From the NCBI GenBank assembly GCA_021780075.1, contig JAJXZL010000022.1, positions 1 to 64,000 on the forward strand: a DNA stretch of 64,000 nt. Reading direction: 5' to 3'. Positions 55,338 to 64,000 of this stretch are shown here, piece by piece (the stretch's first letter is position 1; every line of letters starts with the position of its first letter). The DNA is from Acidobacteriota bacterium. GTDB lineage: Bacteria; Acidobacteriota; Terriglobia; Terriglobales; Acidobacteriaceae. The translations under genes were made by a program, and so were the position numbers. A model generated the notes under the pieces. The model saw nothing but the letters and a program-made list of their open reading frames with translations, made no database searches and was not told where the DNA came from.

Positions 55338-56534
55338 ATGACCTCAAATCACGTAGTTTTCTTTGACACCACGTTGCGCGACGGCGAGCAGTCCCCGGGC
55401 TGCAGCATGACCACACAGGAAAAGCTCACCATGGCACACGCCCTTGAGGATCTGGGCGTGGACATCATCGAGGCCGGCTTTGCCATGGCCTCTGAAGGCG
55501 ATTTCGCCGCGATCGCCACCATCACCCAGGCCATTCGCAAGCCGCGCATTGCATCGCTGGCCCGCGCCAAGACTGAAGACATCGAGATAGCGGCGCGCGC
55601 CCTGCAGTTTGCCGACCGCGCCCGCATCCACGTCTTCCTGGCTTCGAGCGACCTGCATCTCGAGTACAAGTTGAAGATTGGTCGTCAGGAAGCACTCGAC
55701 CGCACAGCGGAGTCAGTCCGCCTGGCGCGCTCCCTCGTGGACGACGTCGAGTTCTCGCCCGAAGACGCCACCCGCTCTGACCGCAGCTTCCTCATCGATA
55801 TGGTGCGCGTGGCCGTTGAAGCCGGCGCCACCACCATCAACATGCCCGACACCGTCGGCTACACCACGCCTGAAGAGTACGCACAGATGTTCCGCGATGT
55901 GCGTGAACGCATTCCCGCCATTGACCAGCAGAACATCGTGCTCTCCTCGCACTGCCATGACGATCTGGGCCTCGCTGCCGCCAACTCCCTGGCTGCCATT
56001 CAAGCAGGCGCACGCCAGGTCGAGTGCACCATCAACGGCATCGGCGAGCGCGCAGGCAACGCCGCCCTCGAGGAGATTGCCGCAGCGCTCTATGTGCGCT
56101 CGGACTACTACGGTTCCACATCCAGCATCAAGCTTGACCAGCTCTATCCCACCAGCCAGGTGCTCGGTCAGATCATCACCTTCAAGCCCTCGCCCAACAA
56201 GGCAATCGTGGGCGCAAACGCCTTCGCGCACGAGTCCGGCATACATCAACACGGCATGCTGGCCAACCCGCTCTGCTACGAGATCATGACGCCCGCTCTC
56301 GTCGGCGTCTCGCGCACGCATCTGGTCCTCGGAAAACACTCCGGCCGCGCGGCGCTACGTCACCGGCTTGAGCAACTCGGCTACACCCTCTCGCGCGAAG
56401 AGTTGCAGCAGACCTATTACCGATTTGTGGCCCTGGCTGACCGCAAGAAGAACATCTACGACCAGGACCTCGTCAGCATTCTGCCCGACCCCATTCGCGA
56501 GCGGCGCGGAGAAACCGTTTCCGAACTCGGCTGA
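55338..56534 (+). CDS. leuA: 2-isopropylmalate synthase, short form lacking the regulatory domain
   Basis: LeuA condenses acetyl-CoA with 2-ketoisovalerate, the first leucine-specific step. The TIM-barrel catalytic domain is complete: DTTLRDGEQSPG at the start, SHCHDDLGLAAANSL near residue 200, and NGIGERAGNAALEE. Subdomains continue to the end at residue 398 (SILPDPIRERRGETVSELG). The C-terminal leucine-binding domain of about 120 residues found in typical enzymes of 500-plus residues is absent, and there is no remnant downstream. Homocitrate or citramalate synthase is unlikely given leuBCD next door. It starts the operon. Confidence 0.92.
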   Translation: MTSNHVVFFDTTLRDGEQSPGCSMTTQEKLTMAHALEDLGVDIIEAGFAMASEGDFAAIATITQAIRKPRIASLARAKTEDIEIAARALQFADRARIHVFLASSDLHLEYKLKIGRQEALDRTAESVRLARSLVDDVEFSPEDATRSDRSFLIDMVRVAVEAGATTINMPDTVGYTTPEEYAQMFRDVRERIPAIDQQNIVLSSHCHDDLGLAAANSLAAIQAGARQVECTINGIGERAGNAALEEIAAALYVRSDYYGSTSSIKLDQLYPTSQVLGQIITFKPSPNKAIVGANAFAHESGIHQHGMLANPLCYEIMTPALVGVSRTHLVLGKHSGRAALRHRLEQLGYTLSREELQQTYYRFVALADRKKNIYDQDLVSILPDPIRERRGETVSELG

Positions 56535-56585
56535 CGCAGATTCATAGCCAACCTTGGTTCAAAAAATAAACGAGAGAGAGCAGGA

Positions 56586-57677
56586 ATGAAGCTGAAGATC
56601 CTAGTTGTAGCCGGCGATGGCATTGGCCCGGAGGTCACCGGCGAAGCGGTTGCCGTATTGCGTGAAACTGCCGCGCTGGGCGGCCATGAGTTTACCTTTT
56701 CAGAGCGCCGCATCGGCGGCGTGGCCATTGTCCAGGACGGCACCCCCCTGCCCGCCGACACACTCAGTGAAGCGCTGACCAGCGACGCTGTTCTTCTCGG
56801 TGCCGTGGGCGGCAACGAGTTCAATTCCCTTGCCCCCGACAAGCGCCCCGAAGCCGGCCTCCTCGGTCTGCGCGCCGCCCTCGGCGGTTTTGCCAATCTG
56901 CGCCCCGCCTTTGCCTTTAAGGAACTCGCCGTCAACAGCCCGCTGCGTCCCGAGGTGGTCGACGGAGCCGACATCCTCTTCGTGCGCGAACTGCTCGGCG
57001 GCCTCTACTTCGGCCAACCCCGCGAGTGGAATCGCGCCACCGGCGAAGCGTGGAACACCATGCGCTACACAAAGGACGAAGTCGCCCGCGTTGCCCGCGT
57101 CGCCTTCCAACTCGCGCAGAATCGCCGCAAGAAGGTCACCAGCGTCGACAAGGCCAACGTCCTTGAAGTTTCGCAGCTCTGGCGCGCCACCGTGAACGAA
57201 ATCGCCACCGAATTTCCCGACGTGACCGTCGAGCATCAATACGTCGACGCCATGGCCATGCACCTGATGAACCAGCCCCGCAGCTACGACGTCGTTGTGA
57301 CCGAAAATCTCTTCGGCGACATTCTCTCCGATGAGGCTGCCGTCATTACCGGTTCGCTGGGCATGCTGCCCTCGGCCACCATCGGCGGCAAGGTCAACCT
57401 CTATGAGCCGGTCCACGGCTCCGCGCCCGACATCGCTGGCAAGGGCCTGGCCAATCCGCTCGGCGCCATCCTCACCGGCGCGCTCATTCTCCGCCACTCC
57501 GCTGGCCTTGAAGCAGAAGCCGCCGCGATTGAATCCGCCGTGCGCAAGGTGCTTGAGCAGGGCTTCCGCACACCCGACCTCGCCCGCGCCAATCCGCAAG
57601 GCTACCCCGTCCTTTCGACCAAAGAGATGGGTGCCAAGGTGCGCGAGACCGTAAAGACACTGCTCGTGAATGCATAA
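56586..57677 (+). CDS. leuB: 3-isopropylmalate dehydrogenase
   Basis: LeuB oxidises and decarboxylates 3-isopropylmalate with NAD. The 363-residue protein has [15 protein letters not shown] at the start, the substrate-binding RFVREL-type stretch (here [12 protein letters not shown]), and the metal/cofactor signature [16 protein letters not shown] followed by GSLGMLPSA and [15 protein letters not shown] purine-rich GAGAGAGCAGGA lies upstream of the ATG. It is second in the operon. Confidence 0.96.
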   Translation: MKLKILVVAGDGIGPEVTGEAVAVLRETAALGGHEFTFSERRIGGVAIVQDGTPLPADTLSEALTSDAVLLGAVGGNEFNSLAPDKRPEAGLLGLRAALGGFANLRPAFAFKELAVNSPLRPEVVDGADILFVRELLGGLYFGQPREWNRATGEAWNTMRYTKDEVARVARVAFQLAQNRRKKVTSVDKANVLEVSQLWRATVNEIATEFPDVTVEHQYVDAMAMHLMNQPRSYDVVVTENLFGDILSDEAAVITGSLGMLPSATIGGKVNLYEPVHGSAPDIAGKGLANPLGAILTGALILRHSAGLEAEAAAIESAVRKVLEQGFRTPDLARANPQGYPVLSTKEMGAKVRETVKTLLVNA

Positions 57678-57704
57678 GACAGCCAACACGCACACAGGAG
57701 TTTC

Positions 57705-59138
57705 ATGAGTTCTGAACCAAAGACACTATTTGAAAAGGTATGGGAGCAGCACGTCGTGGTCGAGCCCGAGGGCGAACCCACCGTGCTCTACATCGACCTC
57801 CAGTTGCTGCACGAGGTCACTTCCCCGCAGGCATTCGAGGGCCTGCGCCTGGCTGGCCGCAAGGTGCGCCGTCCTGACCGCTCCATCGCCACAGTGGACC
57901 ACAACGTGCCCACCACCAAGGAAGGCCGCCTGCACATCGTCGATCAAATCGCCGCCACGCAGATCGCCACCCTGCGCAAGAACTGCGCCGACTTCGGCAT
58001 CGAGCTTTACGATGTGGACTCGCGCGATCAGGGCATCGTGCACGTCATCGGGCCCGAACTGGGCATCACCAAACCTGGCATGACCATCGTCTGCGGTGAC
58101 TCGCACACCAGCACCCATGGTGCATTCGGCGCGCTGGCCTTCGGCATCGGCACCAGTGAAGTCGAGCACGTTCTCGCCACGCAGACGCTACCTCAGTCCA
58201 AGCCGCAAACCTTCCGCATCTCCGTCGAGGGCGATCTGCCCACCGGCGTCACGGCCAAGGATGTGATTCTCGCCATCATCGGCAAGATCGGCACCGACGG
58301 CGCCACCGGCTGCGTCATCGAATACGCCGGCTCCGCCATTCGCGCACTCTCCATGGAAGGCCGCATGACCGTCTGCAACATGAGCATCGAGGCAGGCGCG
58401 CGTGCCGGCATGATCGCTCCCGATCAGACCACCTTCGCCTATTTGAAGGGCCGTCGCTTCAGCCCGCAGGGCGCAGACTGGGACAAGGCAGTGGCCGAGT
58501 GGAGCAAGCTGCCCAGCGACCCCGGCGCAAAGTTCGATCGCGAACTCGTCATCGATGCCGCCACGCTCGTTCCCTATGTCAGTTGGGGAACCAGCCCCGG
58601 CATGGTCGCTCCCGTCACTGCCTCAGTTCCCGACCCGGCCGCCGCAGCATCGGACATCGATCGCAAGTCCTTCGAGCGCGCCCTTGAGTACATGGACCTC
58701 AAAGCCGGAACACCGCTGGAAGAAGTTGCCATCGACCGTGTCTTTATCGGTTCCTGCACCAATGGCCGCCTTGAAGATCTCCGCGCCGCCGCCCGCATCG
58801 CTGCTGGCCACAAAGTCTCCACGCACGTTAGTGCGATGGTCGTTCCCGGCTCGCAGGCAGTCAAGGCGCAGGCCGAAAAAGAAGGCCTCGACCGCATCTT
58901 CATCGAGGCCGGCTTTGACTGGCGCGAACCCGGCTGCTCCATGTGCCTCGGCATGAATCCTGACATTCTCTCGCCCGGCGAGCGCTGCGCTTCCACCAGC
59001 AACCGCAACTTTGAAGGCCGCCAGGGGCGCGGCGGACGTACGCATCTCGTCAGTCCTGAAATGGCCGCAGCCGCAGCTATCGCCGGTCACTTCGTCGACA
59101 TCCGCAACTGGCCCGTTCGCGAGGAGGTAAAGGCCTGA
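57705..59138 (+). CDS. leuC: 3-isopropylmalate dehydratase large subunit
   Basis: LeuC is the iron-sulfur subunit of isopropylmalate isomerase. The 477-residue aconitase-fold protein has [13 protein letters not shown], the single Cys in [13 protein letters not shown], and the Cys pair in [11 protein letters not shown] that together hold the [4Fe-4S] cluster. AGGAG precedes the ATG. Its last base overlaps the start of leuD, so the two subunits are coupled in translation. Confidence 0.97.
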   Translation: MSSEPKTLFEKVWEQHVVVEPEGEPTVLYIDLQLLHEVTSPQAFEGLRLAGRKVRRPDRSIATVDHNVPTTKEGRLHIVDQIAATQIATLRKNCADFGIELYDVDSRDQGIVHVIGPELGITKPGMTIVCGDSHTSTHGAFGALAFGIGTSEVEHVLATQTLPQSKPQTFRISVEGDLPTGVTAKDVILAIIGKIGTDGATGCVIEYAGSAIRALSMEGRMTVCNMSIEAGARAGMIAPDQTTFAYLKGRRFSPQGADWDKAVAEWSKLPSDPGAKFDRELVIDAATLVPYVSWGTSPGMVAPVTASVPDPAAAASDIDRKSFERALEYMDLKAGTPLEEVAIDRVFIGSCTNGRLEDLRAAARIAAGHKVSTHVSAMVVPGSQAVKAQAEKEGLDRIFIEAGFDWREPGCSMCLGMNPDILSPGERCASTSNRNFEGRQGRGGRTHLVSPEMAAAAAIAGHFVDIRNWPVREEVKA

Positions 59139-59749
59139 TGGAACCGTTCCGCACACTCACGTCACTCGCCGTGCCGCTCGACCGCACCAACGTCGACACG
59201 GACCAGATCATCCCCAAGCAGTTCTTGAAGCGCATCGAGCGCACCGGCTACGGTGACTTTCTTTTCTTCGACTGGCGCCGCACCGCCTCCGGCGACCCCG
59301 ATCCTTCTTTCGTGCTCAATGATCCGCGCTACAACGGCACGAAGATTCTCATCGCGGGCAAGAACTTCGGATGCGGCTCCAGCCGCGAGCACGCCGCATG
59401 GGCGCTTTCGGACTTCGGCTTCCGCGTCGTCATCGCGCCCACCTTTGCTGACATCTTCTTTTCCAACGCCGGCAAGAATGGCATCGTCCTCGTCAAGTTG
59501 AACGAAGAGCAGGTGGACCAGCTCCTCACCAATGCGAAGACCATTCCCAACTATCAGCTCACCGTCTCGCTTCAAGAGCAGACCGTGACGGACAACCGGG
59601 GATTCAAGGCAAGCTTCGAGTTCGACCCGTTCCGCAAGTACTGCCTCACCGAGGGCCTTGACGACATTGGCCTCACGCTGCGGCACGCTGCTGCGCTCGA
59701 CGCATTTGAAACGAGACACGACGAAGCCGGCTGGCTGAAAGCGAAATAA
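59138..59749 (+). CDS. leuD: 3-isopropylmalate dehydratase small subunit
   Basis: This is the 203-residue swivel-domain partner of LeuC. Signature stretches are [15 protein letters not shown] near the start and [20 protein letters not shown] in the middle, which form the substrate pocket. Length is normal. It overlaps the leuC stop by one base. Confidence 0.96.
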   Translation: MEPFRTLTSLAVPLDRTNVDTDQIIPKQFLKRIERTGYGDFLFFDWRRTASGDPDPSFVLNDPRYNGTKILIAGKNFGCGSSREHAAWALSDFGFRVVIAPTFADIFFSNAGKNGIVLVKLNEEQVDQLLTNAKTIPNYQLTVSLQEQTVTDNRGFKASFEFDPFRKYCLTEGLDDIGLTLRHAAALDAFETRHDEAGWLKAK

Positions 59750-59811
59750 CAGCGGAGTTCGATCACTCACCAGCTCCCTCAACGCCGCGAATACCGCTCA
59801 TAAGGAAAGCA

Positions 59812-61485
59812 ATGACCATTGAAGGCAAGCGCCAAAGCATCCCGTTGACTGAAGGCCCCAGCCGCGCAGCTGCGCGTTCTTACCTGCGTGGTGCCGGTTA
59901 TGCAAAAGAAGATCTGCACAAGCCCATCATCGGCATCGCCAACACCTGGACTGAAATTGGCACCTGTAATGTCCACCTGCGCGACGTTGCGGAAGCCTTG
60001 AAGGAAGGCATCCGCGAAGCCGGCGGCACGCCCATGGAGTTCAACACCATCACCATCTCCGACGGCATCACCATGGGCACGCAGGGCATGAAGGCCTCGC
60101 TCGTCTCCCGTGAAGTCATCGCAGACTCCATCGAGCTCGTCGCTCGCGGCAATCTCTTTGACGGCCTCGTCGGCATCGGCGGCTGCGACAAGAACATGCC
60201 CGGCATCATCATGGCGCTCTGCCGCCTCGATATTCCCGGCATGATGCTCTACGGCGGCTCCATCGCTCCCGGCAAGCTCAACGGTGTCGACATCACCATC
60301 CAGAACGTCTTCGAGGGCATCGGCTCCTTCGCCGCCGGACGCATCGATGACGCGGGCCTTGAAGCTCTCGAAGCCAACGCCTGTCCCGGCGCCGGAGCCT
60401 GCGGCGGCCAGTTCACCGCCAACACCATGGCCATGTCCGGCGAAATTCTCGGTATCTCGCCCATCCAACTCTCCGGCGTTCCCGCCACGTCAAAGGACAA
60501 GCACGCCGCCACCCGCGAAGCTGGCCGTATGCTCATGGACGCCGTCCGCGCCAATCGCCGACCCTCGCAAATCATCACCCGCAAGTCGATTGAGAACGCC
60601 ATCGCCAGCGTCGCCGCCAGCGGAGGCTCCACCAACGCCGTCCTCCATCTGCTCGCCATCGCGCATGAGATGGGCATCGAACTCTCCATCGACGACTTCG
60701 ACTCCATCAGCAAGCGCACGCCCTTCATCTGCGACCTCACGCCCGCAGGCAAATTCGTTGCCTCGGACTTCCAGGCCGCGGGTGGCTCGCGCCTTCTCGC
60801 GCAGCGCCTCATCAACGCCGGCCACGCCGACGGCTCAACCCTCACCATCAGCGGCAAGACGCTCGCTGAGGAAGCAGCACAGGCCGTCGAGACACCCGGC
60901 CAGGTTGTCATCCACACCTTCGACAATCCCATCAAGCCCACCGGCGGACTCGTCATCCTCAAGGGCAATCTCGCTCCTGAGGGTTGCGTGATGAAAATCG
61001 CCGCCGCCAATCGCCTGGAGCATCGCGGCCCGGCGCGCGTCTTCGACTGCGAAGAGGACTGCTTCGCCGCTGTTCAGACCGGCAAAATCAAGCCCGGTGA
61101 CGTGCTCGTCATCCGCTATGAAGGCCCCAGGGGCGGCCCCGGCATGCGCGAAATGCTTCAGGTCACAGCGGCCATCTCGTCCAACGCCGAGCTCAGCGCG
61201 CATGTCGCGCTGCTCACCGACGGCCGCTTCTCCGGCGCAACGCGCGGCTTCACCGCCGGCCACGTCGCTCCAGAAGCCTTTGTCGGCGGCCCCATCGCCG
61301 CCGTCCGCGAGGGCGACATCATCCACTTCAACATCGCACAGCGCACGCTCAATGTCGAAATCAGCAGCGACGAAATGACCGCGCGGCTCAAGGGCTTCAC
61401 GCCTCCCGCGCTGCGCTGGCCCCAGGGCGTCTTCCGCAAATATGTCGATCGCGTAAGCTCCGCCTCAACCGGCGCAACAACGTAA
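59812..61485 (+). CDS. ilvD: Dihydroxy-acid dehydratase
   Basis: IlvD makes the 2-keto acid precursors of valine, leucine and isoleucine. The 557-residue iron-sulfur enzyme carries the cluster ligands in [10 protein letters not shown] and [17 protein letters not shown] and the C-terminal [16 protein letters not shown] lies upstream of the ATG. It is fifth in the operon, 62 bp after leuD. Confidence 0.96.
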   Translation: MTIEGKRQSIPLTEGPSRAAARSYLRGAGYAKEDLHKPIIGIANTWTEIGTCNVHLRDVAEALKEGIREAGGTPMEFNTITISDGITMGTQGMKASLVSREVIADSIELVARGNLFDGLVGIGGCDKNMPGIIMALCRLDIPGMMLYGGSIAPGKLNGVDITIQNVFEGIGSFAAGRIDDAGLEALEANACPGAGACGGQFTANTMAMSGEILGISPIQLSGVPATSKDKHAATREAGRMLMDAVRANRRPSQIITRKSIENAIASVAASGGSTNAVLHLLAIAHEMGIELSIDDFDSISKRTPFICDLTPAGKFVASDFQAAGGSRLLAQRLINAGHADGSTLTISGKTLAEEAAQAVETPGQVVIHTFDNPIKPTGGLVILKGNLAPEGCVMKIAAANRLEHRGPARVFDCEEDCFAAVQTGKIKPGDVLVIRYEGPRGGPGMREMLQVTAAISSNAELSAHVALLTDGRFSGATRGFTAGHVAPEAFVGGPIAAVREGDIIHFNIAQRTLNVEISSDEMTARLKGFTPPALRWPQGVFRKYVDRVSSASTGATT

Positions 61486-61495
61486 CAAGGAGATT

Positions 61496-61531
61496 CCGGT
61501 TTCAAGCCTCACATCCGAGGATTGGAACCGG
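61496..61531 (+). other. Long hairpin in the ilvD-ilvB spacer
   Basis: CCGGTTTCAA (61496-61505) pairs with TTGGAACCGG (61522-61531) with one mismatch, and the inner CCTC/GAGG extends the stem, leaving a 6-base loop. It begins 11 bp after the ilvD stop. No T-run follows, so it is not an intrinsic terminator. An RNA-processing or message-stability element is the likelier role. Confidence 0.5.
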
Positions 61532-61581
61532 AGATTCTGAACCCTGATCTCGGACAACTGATCTCTGAAAAGGAGTCACTC

Positions 61582-63348
61582 ATGGGAAGCAAAGCGAAAC
61601 CGCAAGCATCAGAAGCGCACCTCACCACGCCCACCCGCCTTACCGGCGCTGAAATTGTATGGGCCACGCTGGTGGGCGAGGGCGTCACGGACGTCTTCGG
61701 CTACCCCGGCGGAGCCATCCTGCCGGTTTATGACGCGCTGCGCAAGTTTCCCATTCACCACACCCTCGTACGCCACGAGCAGGGTGCCGCGCACATGGCT
61801 GACGGCTATGCGCGCGCCTCGGGCAAGGTCGGCGTGGCCATCGCCACCAGCGGTCCCGGCGCAACCAACCTCATCACCGGCATCGCCACCGCCATGCTCG
61901 ACTCCATTCCCATCGTTTGCATCACCGGCAACGTCTCCAGCAAGATTCTCGGCACGGACGCATTTCAGGAAGTCGACATCACCGGCATCACGCTGCCTGT
62001 CACCAAGCACAACTTCCTCGTCAATCGCGTCGAGGACATCGCGCCCGCAATACGTCATGCCTTCCAGATCGCCCGCTCCGGCCGCCCCGGCCCCGTGCTC
62101 GTAGACATCACAAAAGACGCGCAGCAGGCCTCGGCCATCTTTGACTTTGCCGCCGCCGAACCGCGCCCTTACCGTCCTCATCCCATGCTCAAAGTCGAGG
62201 CGTCCGGCCTCGCGCACGCCGCAGAACTCATCCGCAACGCCAAGCGCCCCGTCATCCTCGCCGGCCACGGCATCATGGAATCCGGCGCGATGGAGCAGGT
62301 CCGCACCCTCGCCGAGCGCGCGCAGATTCCTGTCGCCCTCACCCTCCTCGGCCTCGGCGGCTTCCCTGCCTCCCATCCGCTCAACCTCGGCATGATGGGC
62401 ATGCACGGCGAAGCCTGGGTCAACCACGCCATTCAGGAAGCCGACCTGCTCATCGCCTGCGGCATGCGCTTCGATGACCGCGTCACCGGCTCCACCTCCA
62501 CCTACGCCCTCAAAGCCAAAAAGATTCACATCGAGGTGGACCCCTCCGAAATCAACAAGAACATCAAGGTCGATGTCGCCCTCGTCGGCGACCTCCGCGC
62601 CGTTCTTGAAGACCTCTTGCCTCTCGTCCCCGGCCGCGACGGCAGCGCCTGGCTCAAGACCATTGACGCCAGCAAAGGCGCCGTCGCCGTGCGCGACATC
62701 AAAAACCTCCCTGACTCCGGCCACCTCTACGCCGCGCACGTCGTGCACGACCTCTGGCGCATCACCGGAGGCAACGCCATTGTCGTCACCGACGTGGGCC
62801 AGCATCAGATGTGGGAGGCGCAGTACTTCCACCACGAGAAGCCCCGCACCCTCATCACCTCCGGCGGCCTCGGAACCATGGGCTTCGCGCTGCCCGCGGC
62901 CATCGGCGCAAAATTCGCCTGCCCCGATAAGGAAGTCTGGGTCATCGCCGGAGACGGCGGATTCCAGATGACCGCCGCAGAGCTCTCCACCATCGTCCAG
63001 GAGGGCATCAAGATCAACATTGCCATCATCAACAACGGCTACCTCGGCATGGTCCGCCAGTGGCAGGAGTTCTTCTACGAGCGCAACTACGAAGCCACAC
63101 CGCTTGTCAGCCCTGACTTCGTCAAGCTCGCTGACGCGCACGGCATCAGTGGCCGCGCCGTGCACACTCGCGCTGAAGTCGCCGAAGTCGTCGCCGAAGC
63201 TCGCTCCCACAACGGTTCCTTCCTCATCAACTTCATGGTTGAAAAAGAAGACGCCGTCTATCCCATGATTCCCGCCGGCAACGCTCTGCATGAGATGATC
63301 CGCCGCCCCGGCAAAAGCCCCATCGTCGAGACACCGGATGACAAATAG
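61582..63348 (+). CDS. ilvB: Acetolactate synthase large (catalytic) subunit
   Basis: IlvB uses thiamine diphosphate to condense pyruvate with pyruvate or 2-ketobutyrate, the first common step of branched-chain synthesis. The 588-residue protein has the catalytic Glu in VRHEQGAAHMADGYAR, the FAD region in the middle, and the ThDP/magnesium motif GDGGFQMTAAELSTIVQEG ending in NN. ATG 61582 has an ideal AAGGAG; the TTG at 61522 lies in the hairpin and is not used. It is followed by its regulatory subunit. Confidence 0.96.
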   Translation: MGSKAKPQASEAHLTTPTRLTGAEIVWATLVGEGVTDVFGYPGGAILPVYDALRKFPIHHTLVRHEQGAAHMADGYARASGKVGVAIATSGPGATNLITGIATAMLDSIPIVCITGNVSSKILGTDAFQEVDITGITLPVTKHNFLVNRVEDIAPAIRHAFQIARSGRPGPVLVDITKDAQQASAIFDFAAAEPRPYRPHPMLKVEASGLAHAAELIRNAKRPVILAGHGIMESGAMEQVRTLAERAQIPVALTLLGLGGFPASHPLNLGMMGMHGEAWVNHAIQEADLLIACGMRFDDRVTGSTSTYALKAKKIHIEVDPSEINKNIKVDVALVGDLRAVLEDLLPLVPGRDGSAWLKTIDASKGAVAVRDIKNLPDSGHLYAAHVVHDLWRITGGNAIVVTDVGQHQMWEAQYFHHEKPRTLITSGGLGTMGFALPAAIGAKFACPDKEVWVIAGDGGFQMTAAELSTIVQEGIKINIAIINNGYLGMVRQWQEFFYERNYEATPLVSPDFVKLADAHGISGRAVHTRAEVAEVVAEARSHNGSFLINFMVEKEDAVYPMIPAGNALHEMIRRPGKSPIVETPDDK

Positions 63349-63376
63349 CTCACTCAGCAAGGAACAAGAGGCCATC

Positions 63377-63964
63377 ATGACGCATACTTTCGTTGCTTAC
63401 GTTGAAGACATGCCCGGCGTGCTCACGCGCGTAGCGTCGCTGTTCCGCCGCCTCAACATCAACATCCACTCGCTCACCGTCGGCCGCAGTGAGCGCCCCG
63501 GCCTCTCGCGCCTCACGCTCGTCTGCGAGGCCTCCGCCGAGGCCGGACACCGCATCCGCGCCAGCCTCTTCAAGCTTGAAAACGTAGTCGATGTGGACGA
63601 CATCGCACAGGCTCCTTCCGTCACCCGCGAGCTCGCCCTCATCAAGGTCGCCGCTACGCCACAGAATCGCTCCCAGATCTTCGAGCTCGTCGAGGTCTTC
63701 CGCGCCCGCATCGTCGATCTCGCCCCCGAGTCGCTCATGATTGAAATGACCGGCGTGGAAAGCAAAATCGAGGGACTCATTCAGGTGCTCAATGAAGGTG
63801 AAGAGCGCATCCTTGAAATCTGCCGCAGCGGCAAAATGACCATGCGCCGTGGCCATCACACCAGCCGCGTGCTCCGCGCCATGGGCGCCGGCGCTGAAGA
63901 CAAATCCGAAGCCGCCGAGCCCGCGGAAAACCTTGAAGCCGGAGCAGCAGTCGAGCCGGAATGA
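63377..63964 (+). CDS. ilvN: Acetolactate synthase small (regulatory) subunit
   Basis: This 195-residue subunit activates IlvB and confers valine feedback inhibition. The N-terminal ACT domain reads FVAYVEDMPGVLTRVASLF, then LNINIHSLTVG; a second ACT-like domain follows (about 80-155). The last 30 residues are an acidic Ala/Glu-rich tail not usual for the family. ATG 63377 has GAGG five bases upstream; an ATG overlapping the ilvB stop at 63338 is also in frame but adds an unconserved leader. Confidence 0.95.
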   Translation: MTHTFVAYVEDMPGVLTRVASLFRRLNINIHSLTVGRSERPGLSRLTLVCEASAEAGHRIRASLFKLENVVDVDDIAQAPSVTRELALIKVAATPQNRSQIFELVEVFRARIVDLAPESLMIEMTGVESKIEGLIQVLNEGEERILEICRSGKMTMRRGHHTSRVLRAMGAGAEDKSEAAEPAENLEAGAAVEPE

Positions 63965-63977
63965 GAGATCTCCCCGC

Positions 63978-64000
63978 TGTCATCCTGAGCGCAGCGAAGC
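63978..64000 (+). repeat. Start of a dispersed intergenic repeat at the window edge
   Basis: TGTCATCCTGAGCGCAGCGA followed by AGC matches the opening of a short repeat I recall as common between genes in acidobacterial and other genomes. It lies 14 bp after the ilvN stop and is cut by the window. No other copy is present here, so the call rests on recognition alone. Confidence 0.4.

Noticed and set aside
61496-61531. Intrinsic terminator between ilvD and ilvB
   Set aside because: The hairpin is strong but lacks a T-run, and ilvB needs the upstream promoter.
61609-63378. 589-residue reading frame on the minus strand opposite ilvB
   Set aside because: It is an exact shadow of the conserved ilvB/ilvN genes, with Gly/Asp/Val-rich composition caused by high-GC codon bias.
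1-64000. CRISPR array, rRNA operon or known riboswitch
   Set aside because: No regularly spaced repeats, rRNA-like stretches or recognisable riboswitch cores were seen on either strand.

Overview
The window is a high-GC stretch of bacterial chromosome. It most likely comes from an acidobacterium of the Terriglobia/Acidobacteriaceae type. The reasons are a secreted von Willebrand protein of the family described as 'VWFA-related acidobacterial domain', a diderm envelope gene set (LptB, a fused LptC/LptA, a BamA-type protein, TamB), several Terriglobia-style conserved hypotheticals and a UbiA-type prenyltransferase. Assignment to a genus is not possible from the sequence alone.

Layout. (1) 1-1976 is the right-hand end of an integrated element. 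It holds a HigB-type toxin, a tyrosine integrase, two families of short repeats around the integrase promoter, and a 50-bp 3' fragment of tRNA-Lys(UUU) that marks the attachment site. The rest of the element, including the probable antitoxin and the intact tRNA, lies left of the window. (2) 2058-9192 holds mixed housekeeping and secreted genes: a methyltransferase, galT, a DUF4254 protein, a TPR protein, yvcK, a DUF3617 protein and a large lipoprotein. (3) 9352-16631 runs leftward: secreted protein, lepB, carA, carB, DapA-family aldolase. (4) 16766-20469 is cell-wall recycling and synthesis: an AmiE-like serine hydrolase, murQ, murA. (5) 20486-28696 runs leftward and contains the classic cluster lptCA, lptB, rpoN, hpf, rapZ. 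(6) 28848-38521 holds a GH144-type glucanase, glyQS, recO, a ferredoxin, an hfq-like gene coupled to an inositol monophosphatase, a VWA protein and a moaD-moaE fusion. (7) lon, then an ECF sigma/anti-sigma pair that diverges from a bamA-like/surA-like/tamB operon (42537-50829). (8) STAS protein, prenyltransferase, pheA and an outer-membrane barrel protein. (9) A LysR regulator divergent from leuA-leuB-leuC-leuD-ilvD-ilvB-ilvN, a nearly complete branched-chain amino acid operon lacking only ilvC within the window.

How the genes fit together. Envelope biogenesis is the main theme: LPS export, outer-membrane protein assembly, peptidoglycan synthesis and recycling, signal peptidase and Lon, with an ECF sigma factor placed head-to-head with the outer-membrane assembly operon. 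Amino-acid and pyrimidine synthesis (carAB, pheA, leu/ilv) forms the second theme.

No CRISPR array, rRNA gene, complete tRNA or insertion sequence was seen. I did not find a wholly new multi-gene system. The most unusual items are the assembly operon whose BamA-like protein has about seven POTRA repeats and is followed by a SurA-like protein without a PPIase domain, the very large LptC/LptA fusion, the repeat architecture of the integrase end, a terminator inside carAB, a leucine synthase lacking its regulatory domain, and a divergent Hfq-like protein with a near-leaderless promoter.
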